A stretch of 30,168 bases of DNA, from NCBI GenBank assembly GCA_024690635.1, contig JAILOW010000067.1:1-30168 (forward strand), given 5' to 3'. The number at the start of each line of letters is the position of its first letter. The stretch's first letter is position 1. The DNA comes from Butyrivibrio sp. (GTDB lineage Bacteria; Bacillota_A; Clostridia; Lachnospirales; Lachnospiraceae). The position numbers and the translations under genes were made by a program. Below, one piece after another: positions 15,067 to 21,850 of this stretch. The notes under the pieces are model-generated. The model saw only the letters and a list, made by a program, of their open reading frames with translations, had not been told where the DNA came from and did not search any database.

Positions 15067-16494
15067 TCATTCTTTTATCGCTGCAAAGAGCTCCTCTGCA
15101 AGATCCGCATACTTCTCCATCACAGTCACAATATCCTTCATAAGAGGCCTGTCGGAGTCGCAGTGATTAAACCTGTTTCTGCATTTTTTTAAAGCCTTGT
15201 GCATCCTGAAAAGATTTCCCGCCTTACGCCATTCATTTACTCCGGCATTGGTCTTTACAGTTATCTCAATGGGATTATCTTTATCATAATTAAGGCTTAT
15301 CTTTTTTGAATCCACAACCTTGGACAGATTAAGGAAATCCATGGATCTGAGATATTTAGAGTTCTTTTGTCTGCCCGTCAGGATCTCAATATACTCTCTT
15401 TCCTGATTCAGATTTTCGGGAACGGGCTTTTCTCTTCTGAAAAAAGGATTTTCAAAATCCGAGTTAACAAATCTGTTTATCACAAAGTTGTTGTCATCCT
15501 CGTATTTTGGCTGAAGCCAGGGATAGCGTTTTTTTATCTTCTCAAGATCCTCGGGCTCAAAATAGAGGATCTTTCTTTTTACAAACTCATCCGGCATCAG
15601 TGTTTCCAGTATGGTGAGAGCCTGCTGATACAGCTCTTTTTCTATGCACCTTCTGATGATATCCACGGTTGTCCTTTTTCTCGGATCAAGTAAAACGCCG
15701 TAGGAATCCTTTATATACCTTGAAAAGATGCCAAGCATTGTATCGGTCTCTTCCAGCTCGTTTATGGATTTTCCAAGCTCATCAAGGCCCTGCAAATACT
15801 GATGTGGATTGCACTCCATGGTTCCGTCGGAGATGGTGTTCATGGCATCCAGCACATCTTTTAATCTCTCATCACGGTGAGACTTGTAATAGCTGTTTAG
15901 CTGATCAACACTGCCGTAATCTATAAACTCATTCATGCCTGAAACAAAATCGAACATCTCAAAAGAGGCCTTCTGATCCACAAGTGCAGCCCTGTTCTCA
16001 GAATATCTGATGCCGTAGATCCTCTCGGGGACTATGCCGTCAACTTTTACAAGTGACATGACAGCTTCCAGAGTAAGTGCTATATCCCTAAAGCCTCCGT
16101 GAGTGTCAACCCAGAGAGCTCCGAGATCTTTCTTTTGCCTGATAAGATCTACCGTATCTGCAATGCCATCTGTGGGATCTTCCTCAGAGATATCTATGGG
16201 AGTTACGGTAACAGTGCCTTTAAAGTTTTCCTCTCCGGCGATCTCTGCGACTCTTTTTTTGAAATAATCCAAAGAGGACATCCCTGCGTGATTGGCCGAG
16301 TCATTCTTTGTCTTTTCAGTGCAAAGGGCAAGCACCTCAATGTCATTTTCACCGCCAAGGGATGCTCTGTATTTTATAATAGGCTCAAGTTGCCCGATAT
16401 ATGTGCCTTTGTATTCGGTATCTTCAACTTCAAATTCCGATTCTCTTTTTTCTTTAGCCAGAGTACTTAGGGCTAAAAGAATAATATCCGTCAT
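15067..16494 (-). CDS. CARF-HEPN ribonuclease, TM1812/Csx1 group
   Basis: The 475-aa protein begins with a Rossmann-like strand (DIILLALSTL) and contains ALWVDTHGGFRD at 126-137, the DxTHG motif of TM1812-type CARF domains that bind cyclic oligoadenylate. The C-terminal half is helical and ends with KKCRNRFNHC, giving R439-x4-H444, the catalytic signature of HEPN ribonucleases. This is the standard plan of Csx1/Csm6-like effectors, which degrade RNA non-specifically when activated. It overlaps cas6 by 4 bases (ATGA) and has GAGG upstream. It would be the soluble effector of this locus, in parallel with the 2TM-SAVED protein. Confidence 0.88.
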   Translation of the reverse strand: MTDIILLALSTLAKEKRESEFEVEDTEYKGTYIGQLEPIIKYRASLGGENDIEVLALCTEKTKNDSANHAGMSSLDYFKKRVAEIAGEENFKGTVTVTPIDISEEDPTDGIADTVDLIRQKKDLGALWVDTHGGFRDIALTLEAVMSLVKVDGIVPERIYGIRYSENRAALVDQKASFEMFDFVSGMNEFIDYGSVDQLNSYYKSHRDERLKDVLDAMNTISDGTMECNPHQYLQGLDELGKSINELEETDTMLGIFSRYIKDSYGVLLDPRKRTTVDIIRRCIEKELYQQALTILETLMPDEFVKRKILYFEPEDLEKIKKRYPWLQPKYEDDNNFVINRFVNSDFENPFFRREKPVPENLNQEREYIEILTGRQKNSKYLRSMDFLNLSKVVDSKKISLNYDKDNPIEITVKTNAGVNEWRKAGNLFRMHKALKKCRNRFNHCDSDRPLMKDIVTVMEKYADLAEELFAAIKE

Positions 16495-17420
16495 GTTACG
16501 TCCTCAATTTCTATATGATATCTTCCAAATCCAAAGCTGGTATTTTTGCCGGCATGTATGAGTTCTCCGGCGATGAGAATATCCATAAGCTCCCGGGATA
16601 CGCCGTAAAGCCTCATTTTCCCTTGTATGCCGTAAAGATCCATAGAGCACTTCCTGCGGTCTGAATATCTTTTTACGGTAACTGTTCTGCGATCCTCTGA
16701 AAGAACCCCCGGAAGAGGGATACTGTACACATATTTCTTTTCATGAATGCCGCTTTCTATGCCTTCAAAGCAGTCCAGCATGTAGATCCTTCTGCAAAGG
16801 GACTGGTTGAGGGCTTCTATGGAAAAGTCCTTTAATATCTCATTCTGATATTTTAAAGAAAGTGGCGTTTTGAAATTAAGCACAAGATCCGTTGCTCCCG
16901 CCAGCTTTTCTTTTCTGTAAGCAACATAGTCAGCGACTGTACGAATATGTAGTTTTTCGGGATCCGTGTCCTCTTTTGAAAAGACATCAAACCTTGCCTT
17001 TTCTCTGCCGAGTCCTGCCGCTCCCAGTTTTTTTAAAGCCTCCGGGATAATGCCAGTATACTCTGTTGTTCCTCCAAAGAGGATGACGTTAAAGTTCATG
17101 GTCTCCCCGGCCCTGAAGTAGTCGTGATAGTCCTCGCACTCTATGACATAGCCCACGCTGTTTCCGCTACTCATAAAAGAGGGCTGAATCTTCATATGTG
17201 AGTACATGATGTTCCTGACGGGGCATTCTCTTTCCAACCGGCAATCATCACACTTTCCGTCTTCTCTGCAGTAAGAGTCCATGAGCATACTGCCCATGCC
17301 GCCGCGAAGGGCTGATGCCTTGTAAACAGGCACTTTACAGTCTTCTGCAAAAACAGCGGTCAAATGCAGTTTTACATATCTTATTTTGAAAGCATCAGTT
17401 ATATGCTCCATAAAGATCAA
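16491..17420 (-). CDS. cas6: Cas6 pre-crRNA processing endoribonuclease
   Basis: A 309-aa RAMP protein of the PF10040-type Cas6 family. It has an N-terminal RAMP loop (YKASALRGGMGS, 33-44), a Cys cluster C51-x5-C57-x2-C60-x5-C66 typical of this Cas6 branch, and the C-terminal Gly-rich GKNTSFGFGRYHI motif. It cuts CRISPR repeat transcripts to give crRNAs. The frame can start at TTG 17420, overlapping the upstream stop, or at ATG 17411 (three codons later); AGGGA upstream serves either. It is the second gene of the operon. Its presence shows the system processes its own crRNAs, although no array is seen here. Confidence 0.9.
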   Translation of the reverse strand: MIFMEHITDAFKIRYVKLHLTAVFAEDCKVPVYKASALRGGMGSMLMDSYCREDGKCDDCRLERECPVRNIMYSHMKIQPSFMSSGNSVGYVIECEDYHDYFRAGETMNFNVILFGGTTEYTGIIPEALKKLGAAGLGREKARFDVFSKEDTDPEKLHIRTVADYVAYRKEKLAGATDLVLNFKTPLSLKYQNEILKDFSIEALNQSLCRRIYMLDCFEGIESGIHEKKYVYSIPLPGVLSEDRRTVTVKRYSDRRKCSMDLYGIQGKMRLYGVSRELMDILIAGELIHAGKNTSFGFGRYHIEIEDVT

Positions 17421-17782
17421 TATTCCCTGAATCTTTTAAATTCAAATCTCACCTTGCGGACTCTTTCTCCGTTTTCATCCACTTCCTCTGTGACCAGTCT
17501 CTCAGAGCAGGCAGACAGAGCTTTTATGCCTTTTTGTTTAAGAAGAGTTACAACTGCGTAGGTAAGAGAAAACTCACCCTGCACCATTACAGCTCCGTCA
17601 TCTCCAAGGGTGCTTTCTATCTGCTCTACACACTTTTTTGCAAGGTCGTAGATAGCGTTTTCTCCGGCTTCAGCGGGTACTTCGGGAAAAGGAATGTCGA
17701 TGATATCCCCGAATTTTGATGCTGCTTCTGTCTGATTCCGATCCCATTTACTATGGGGATGATTTGAAAAATTCACAAACAT
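17417..17782 (-). CDS. Small CRISPR accessory protein, Csx20-like, putative ring nuclease
   Basis: A 121-aa protein starting MFVNFSNHPHSKWDRNQ, with DIIDIPFPEVP, AVMVQGEFSLTYAVVTLL and a C-terminal FRE Y end. The layout of a Rossmann-like small domain with VQGEF, a Ser/Thr-E-R motif and the FRxY terminus recalls Csx20 and related CARF-fold ring nucleases that degrade cyclic oligoadenylate. I cannot confirm the family without a profile search. ATG 17782 is used because GAGG stands 8 bases upstream; a longer frame to 17830 would begin inside the promoter and has no ribosome binding site. First gene of the cas operon, overlapping cas6. Confidence 0.6.
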   Translation of the reverse strand: MFVNFSNHPHSKWDRNQTEAASKFGDIIDIPFPEVPAEAGENAIYDLAKKCVEQIESTLGDDGAVMVQGEFSLTYAVVTLLKQKGIKALSACSERLVTEEVDENGERVRKVRFEFKRFREY

Positions 17783-17829
17783 CTTGTAAACCTCTTTGTT
17801 CAAGAATATTAGTAAATATCGTGTTTTCA

Positions 17830-17838
17830 ATTATATCA
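17830..17838 (-). promoter_or_regulatory. Extended -10 promoter of the cas operon
   Basis: The minus strand reads TGATATAAT, a perfect TATAAT (17830-17835) with the TGn extension. At 17-base spacing only a weak TTTCTT is found as -35, as is usual for extended -10 promoters. The inferred start lies about 40 bases before ATG 17782. No other strong promoter is seen within the nine-gene cas operon. Confidence 0.55.
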
Positions 17839-17864
17839 TGGAAGAATTTTCAAAGAAATATTAA

Positions 17865-18190
17865 ACAATCATCAGCCCCGGGACAGAAAATGAACACAAA
17901 GATGCCGCAGGTGAGTGGCATAGAACATAGGAGTTATGTTTGAACTGTAAATGAGATTTAGACTTGCATGAAAAACTAAAAATAGCAAATAGACTATATC
18001 CCAAGGCTGATGTTGTGAAAAATACACTTCCGTTGAGGCGGAAGCGCTGCTCCGAAAGGAGCGGAAGCCGGAAAGAGACTTAAAAAGTGCTCTCCGGTCA
18101 TCTGACAATAGCAACGATAACACGTGGCAAAGTGCATGTAAAGCGTATTCATCAAATCTTAAGGAGTCCTTAAACAAGTCTTAAGAATTT
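17865..18190 (+). ncRNA. Large structured non-coding RNA, possibly raiA class
   Basis: No credible protein is encoded here, but strong complementarity is present. A closing stem pairs CATCAGCC (17870-17877) with GGCTGATG (18005-18012), extended by ACAA/TTGT outside and GGGA (17880-17883)/TCCC (17999-18002) inside. Inside lie ATGCC/GGCAT (17902-17906/17917-17921), AACATA/TATGTT (17924-17929/17935-17940) and a possible pseudoknot TTTAG, TTGC, CTAAA, GCAA (17957-17988). Downstream follow CTTCCG/CGGAAG (18027-18044), a GAAA-tetraloop hairpin GCTCC/GGAGC (18049-18062), and a long hairpin at 18068-18097. GNRA loop and terminator place it on the plus strand. Size and pseudoknots fit raiA RNA, but this identification is from memory of features and unverified; no raiA gene is nearby. 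Confidence 0.6.
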
Positions 18191-18196
18191 GACTTT

Positions 18197-18248
18197 TTAC
18201 CGACAAGATGTAGACTCTTATTTCATCTACAAGAGCTTTTTTCGGTAA
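18197..18248 (+). terminator. Terminator-like element after the structured RNA, with alternative pairings
   Basis: CTCTT (18215-18219) pairs with AAGAG (18231-18235), followed by C and six T (18237-18242): a short intrinsic terminator on the plus strand. A competing stem TGTAGA (18209-18214)/TCTACA (18226-18231) interleaves with it, and TTACCGA (18197-18203)/TCGGTAA (18242-18248) can enclose the whole element. Confidence 0.45.
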
Positions 18249-18267
18249 TCACAGGGGCCGGGGGAAC

Positions 18268-18301
18268 GAAAAAAGAGCCATGAAAGCAATGCTTCCACAG
18301 C
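18268..18301 (-). terminator. Terminator of the zinc-ribbon gene
   Basis: On the minus strand an 11-bp stem including G-U pairs (positions 18277-18301, loop ATT) is followed by TCTTTTTTCG. It lies 36 bases past the stop of the zinc-ribbon gene and faces the terminator of the structured RNA. Confidence 0.6.
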
Positions 18302-18336
18302 CCTTCTTGGCAAAATATGGTGTTTTGCGGTGCGAA

Positions 18337-18885
18337 TTATTTAAGGAATCCGATACCGCTTACAATAGGAGCATCCTTTGCCTTGCCCTGGAGAACCTGT
18401 ACAAGACAGATGATCTCAACAACGCTAAGGATAACGAGACAGATAGCACCTGCGATCCATCCAAGAATAGGAATGATGAACATAATAACACTAAGGAGCT
18501 CTGCAATCTCAAGTCTGATAGCGTTCTTTGCATGGAATCTTGCAAAAGCTGAATCTTTTACAAGAAGTGCAATGATGATTCCAAGAACACCTACTATGTA
18601 AGGCATTACTGCAAAGAGCTTGTTGTCAGCGATATCCTTGGGATCGAACTCTGCTGTATGATCCTTGGGATCAAATGCAGGGAAAGGCTGAGGCTGGAAC
18701 TGAGGCTGACCGTAAGGAGCCTGCTGGAACTGAGGCTGTGCCGGTACCTGGTTGTTTACGGGTGCATTGTTATCTGCGGTTGGAGCTGCTGCCTTTGCTG
18801 CGTCTGCAGCCATGCTTGATCCGCAATTATTGCAAAATACTGCATCATCCGGAACCTGAGTTCCACAATTAGGACAAATTTTCAT
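18337..18885 (-). CDS. Zinc-ribbon membrane protein
   Basis: The 182-aa product starts MKICPNCGTQVPDDAVFCNNCG, a four-Cys zinc ribbon (CPNC-x12-CNNC). A Pro/Gln-rich linker (about 35-75) follows, then three hydrophobic segments between about 88 and 170. This is a common layout in Firmicutes (zinc-ribbon plus DUF4870-like membrane domain). Substrate or role is unknown. ATG 18885 is chosen because GGAGG stands 8 bases upstream; an in-frame ATG at 18900 coincides with that ribosome binding site itself. The gene is monocistronic with its own promoter and terminator. Confidence 0.8.
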   Translation of the reverse strand: MKICPNCGTQVPDDAVFCNNCGSSMAADAAKAAAPTADNNAPVNNQVPAQPQFQQAPYGQPQFQPQPFPAFDPKDHTAEFDPKDIADNKLFAVMPYIVGVLGIIIALLVKDSAFARFHAKNAIRLEIAELLSVIMFIIPILGWIAGAICLVILSVVEIICLVQVLQGKAKDAPIVSGIGFLK

Positions 18886-18928
18886 ACTCTTTTCCTCCAA
18901 ATAGCTAATTTAAACAATCTTTCCAACT

Positions 18929-18957
18929 ATTTTATCTTTTTATAGTGATAAATTCAA
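18929..18957 (-). promoter_or_regulatory. Promoter of the zinc-ribbon gene
   Basis: TTGAAT (18952-18957) and TAAAAT (18929-18934) on the minus strand are spaced by exactly 17 bases. A 6-bp inverted repeat ATTGAG/CTCAAT (18961-18980) sits just upstream of the -35 box and could be an operator. Confidence 0.5.
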
Positions 18958-18984
18958 GAAATTGAGCCTCAATTCTCAATAAGA

Positions 18985-19015
18985 TAAAAACGAAGCCCGC
19001 AAACCTGCAGGCTTC
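18985..19015 (-). terminator. Intrinsic terminator of the uxuAB operon
   Basis: GAAGCC (18992-18997 on the plus strand) pairs with GGCTTC (19010-19015), with two more G-C pairs inside. On the minus strand it is followed by GTTTTTATC. It lies 25 bases after the uxuB stop. Confidence 0.75.
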
Positions 19016-19039
19016 CTTTTATACAACTATCAAATATCC

Positions 19040-20656
19040 TTATCCAACATGCTTGTGGAGTGTCTCTCTTACAGCGCCGGGAGCTGCGATGAGTTCCATG
19101 TAGTATGAGAGCACAAGATCCATAAGGCCTGCTGCCTCAAGGTCTACTCCAAAGATGGTTGCATCCTTCAAAAGAGGAAGAACAGCCTTCTTTACCTTGG
19201 AAGCATCCTTTTCGCCAAGAGCGATGTCTTTTACATAAGAAGATGCCTTCTCAAGAAGGGGATCGGGGCTGCACTCGAAGGCGTTACCCTTGTCATCCAC
19301 TGCCATAAGGTATCTGAGCCATCCTGCAAATACAAGAGGGATGAGCTTAAGATCTTTTACATCAAGAGTATCGGAAACCTGATAAGCCTTTACAGTCTCA
19401 CCGAATCTGATGGCGAGCTTCTGTGAAGTATCGGTTGCGATTCTCTGAGGTGTATCGGGCATGAATACGTTGGGAATCCTGACATTTACTACCGTATCGA
19501 TAAAGTCCTGAGGTCTGATAACGCCGGGATCTGTAACAACGGGAAGTCCCTCTTTGTAACCGATGGTCTTTACGAGCTTAAGGAGATCCTCATCCTTCAT
19601 CTCATCGGAGATCTTGGTGTAGCCAAGGATGCATCCGTATACAGCAAGAGCTGTGTGAAGAGGGTTAAGGCAGGTGCAGACTTTCATGCGCTCAACCTTA
19701 TCAACGGTCTCTTTTTCTGTAAAGATAACCCCAACCTTTTCAAGGGCAGGTCTTCCGTTGGGGAACTTGTCCTCGATTACAAGGTACTCGCTCTCCTCGG
19801 CATTTACGAAGGGAGCAACCCAGGTCTTCATGGAAGTTACAACAGGGTCAAGGTCCTCAAGTCCGTCAGCCTTCAGGATCTCATTGACAGAGTCGTCAGG
19901 TCTGGGAGTGATCTTGTCGATCATGGACCAGGGGAAAGAGACATAGGTGTCATCATTTATGTAATCAACAAATCCGGACTCGGCCTTGCCGTTTTTGGTC
20001 CACTCATAGGCAAAGGCAGATACTGCGGCGTAGAGCTTGTCTCCGTTGTGTGAGCAGTTGTCTGTGCTCACCATGGCGATCTTCTTTTTGCCTGCAAGAT
20101 ATCTTTCATACAAAAGAGCTGAAACCTTACCGATGTAGCTCTTAGGAGCCTCGGGGCCGTTCTCGTAATCGTCCTTTACAACGGGAAGAGTCTCACCTGC
20201 TGCATTTACAAGGCTGTAGCCCTTCTCGGTGATAGTAAAGGTTGCAAGCTGAAGAGAATCTGCTCTGAAGATCTCTTTAAGTCTTGAAAACTCTTTTTCA
20301 TTGGCAGAATCAAGAATGCAGGACTCTGCAATGCTGGCGATAACGGACTTTTCAACAGATCCGTCTGCCTTGAGCGTAACAAGAACAGAGAGATTGTCGT
20401 GAGGACGATACATCTTTTCGATGATCTCGTAGTCAAAGCCCTCAATAACTGTAAGTCCTGTGTCGTCAAAGCCATCCTCCAGCATTCTCTGTGAGAGATT
20501 AGCCTGGAAAGCTCTGAAGATGTTGCCTGCGCCGAAGTGAACCCACTTGGGTGCTGCAACTGTTTTTTCGATCATCTTTTCTCTGTCATAGGCGGGGAGA
20601 TGATAGCCCTTTTCAGACCATGCTTTTTCAGTTACATAGCTTTTATCAAGTTTCAT
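19040..20656 (-). CDS. uxuB: Fructuronate reductase (mannitol dehydrogenase family)
   Basis: The 538-aa protein belongs to the long-chain mannitol/uronate dehydrogenase family. The N-terminal Rossmann part has VHFGAGNIFRAFQ (about 33-45), and the catalytic segment shows KVCTCLNPLHTALA with the K-x5-N-x2-H arrangement of the family. It reduces D-fructuronate to D-mannonate with NADH, feeding the next enzyme, UxuA, in glucuronate use. Start is set at ATG 20656, directly after the uxuA stop (1-base gap), with AAGGAG inside the end of uxuA; an upstream extension of the frame into uxuA is not credible. The assignment as UxuB rather than UxuB-like mannitol or altronate dehydrogenase rests on the partner gene. 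Confidence 0.9.
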   Translation of the reverse strand: MKLDKSYVTEKAWSEKGYHLPAYDREKMIEKTVAAPKWVHFGAGNIFRAFQANLSQRMLEDGFDDTGLTVIEGFDYEIIEKMYRPHDNLSVLVTLKADGSVEKSVIASIAESCILDSANEKEFSRLKEIFRADSLQLATFTITEKGYSLVNAAGETLPVVKDDYENGPEAPKSYIGKVSALLYERYLAGKKKIAMVSTDNCSHNGDKLYAAVSAFAYEWTKNGKAESGFVDYINDDTYVSFPWSMIDKITPRPDDSVNEILKADGLEDLDPVVTSMKTWVAPFVNAEESEYLVIEDKFPNGRPALEKVGVIFTEKETVDKVERMKVCTCLNPLHTALAVYGCILGYTKISDEMKDEDLLKLVKTIGYKEGLPVVTDPGVIRPQDFIDTVVNVRIPNVFMPDTPQRIATDTSQKLAIRFGETVKAYQVSDTLDVKDLKLIPLVFAGWLRYLMAVDDKGNAFECSPDPLLEKASSYVKDIALGEKDASKVKKAVLPLLKDATIFGVDLEAAGLMDLVLSYYMELIAAPGAVRETLHKHVG

Positions 20657-20657
20657 A

Positions 20658-21740
20658 TTAGCCAAGCTCCTTACGCTGATGTGATTTCTCAACTGCCTCC
20701 CAAAGGCCGTTAAGATAAGTTGCTCCAAGGGCTCTGTCATAGAGGCCGTAGCCGGGCATTGCAACTTCGCCCCAGATCATACGTCCGTGGTCAGGACGGA
20801 TACGTCCGTCAAAGCCGGTCTCATAAAGAGCTCTGATGATCTCATACATATCAAAGGTTCCGTCTGATGAAAGGTGAGCGGACTCCTCGAAGTTTGTGGG
20901 TGAAATAAACTTAAGGTTTCTTACGTGAGCAAAATGGATCCTGCCCTCAAGAGCTCTGATCATATGAGGAAGGTCATTCTCAAGGCTTGTTCCGTAAGAA
21001 CCTGAGCAGAAGGTAACGCCGTTGTGAACGTCATCAACAGCCTTCATGAGCTTTAAGATATTCTTTTCGTTGTTGATGATCCTGGGAAGTCCGAATACTG
21101 ACCATGCGGGATCGTCGGGATGGATAGCCATCTTGATGTCGTACTTGTTGCAGACAGGCATGATAGCCTTAAGGAAATATACGATGTTCTCAAAGAGCTT
21201 GTCCTCGTCGATTCCCTTGTAGAGTTCAAAGAGCTCTTTTACATGCTCCATTCTCTCCGGCTCCCAGCCGGGCATTACAGTGCCGTTTGTATCTGCTGAG
21301 ATGGACTCAAACATTTTTGCGGGATCGATGGCATCAACAGCTTCCTGTGTGTAGGCAAGAACAGTTGAACCGTCCTCTCTCTTTCTTGCAAGCTCTGTTC
21401 TGGTCCAGTCAAAGACAGGCATGAAGTTGTAGCATACCATGTGGATGTCTTCTTTACCCAGATTTTCAAGAGTCTTAATATAGTTATCGATGTGAAGATC
21501 TCTGTCTGCAGTTGCAGCCTTGATGGCATCAGATACGTTAACGGACTCGATACCTGCGATCTTAAGGCCTTCTGCCTCAACGTCCTTTTTAAGTGCCTGG
21601 ATCTCGCTCTGCTCCCAGAGCTCTCCTGCCTGTTTATTGTAAAGTGTAGTAATAACGCCCTTAACTCCGGGGATCTGTCTGATCTGCCAAAGCTTAACGG
21701 TGTCAAATTCTTTGCCGTACCAGCGAAGTGTCATTTCCAT
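20658..21740 (-). CDS. uxuA: Mannonate dehydratase
   Basis: A 360-aa TIM-barrel enzyme that dehydrates D-mannonate to 2-keto-3-deoxygluconate. Typical UxuA features are the N-terminus MTLRWYG, the GVITTLY strand, MAIHPDDP (metal and substrate His), TFCSGSYG (Cys ligand), HFAHVRN and RPDHGRMIWGE. Full family length. GGAG lies 9 bases before ATG 21740. It forms a two-gene operon with uxuB and is divergent from an AraC-type regulator that probably controls it. Confidence 0.95.
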   Translation of the reverse strand: MEMTLRWYGKEFDTVKLWQIRQIPGVKGVITTLYNKQAGELWEQSEIQALKKDVEAEGLKIAGIESVNVSDAIKAATADRDLHIDNYIKTLENLGKEDIHMVCYNFMPVFDWTRTELARKREDGSTVLAYTQEAVDAIDPAKMFESISADTNGTVMPGWEPERMEHVKELFELYKGIDEDKLFENIVYFLKAIMPVCNKYDIKMAIHPDDPAWSVFGLPRIINNEKNILKLMKAVDDVHNGVTFCSGSYGTSLENDLPHMIRALEGRIHFAHVRNLKFISPTNFEESAHLSSDGTFDMYEIIRALYETGFDGRIRPDHGRMIWGEVAMPGYGLYDRALGATYLNGLWEAVEKSHQRKELG

Positions 21741-21815
21741 AATGGGAATCTCCTTTCAGAATCGTTCTTATAATACATTAGCTTCTTGGCAATTTCTTTA
21801 AAATAGAATAACTTG

Positions 21816-21843
21816 TTGCAAGCTTTGCAAAAATTGTTATACT
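21816..21843 (+). promoter_or_regulatory. Promoter and palindrome between uxuA and the AraC gene
   Basis: TTGCAA (21816-21821) and TATACT (21838-21843) with 16-base spacing form a plus-strand promoter for the regulator. TTGCAA recurs at 21825-21830, giving TTGCAA-N3-TTGCAA, a near-palindrome that could bind the regulator and control both directions. The predicted transcript start (about 21850) almost coincides with the ATG. Confidence 0.45.
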
Positions 21844-21850
21844 AGTATTT

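Noticed and set aside
17865..18190. Retron or group II intron RNA
   Set aside because: No reverse transcriptase gene is in the neighbourhood, and no intron domain V-type hairpin was recognised.
17783..18336. Possible CRISPR array beside the cas operon
   Set aside because: No direct repeats of 20-40 bases at regular spacing; the region's internal matches are inverted, consistent with a folded RNA instead.
20560..20764. N-terminal extension of uxuB into uxuA
   Set aside because: The extension would overlap the conserved end of uxuA by about 100 bases, while ATG 20656 has a good ribosome binding site and matches the family's N-terminus.
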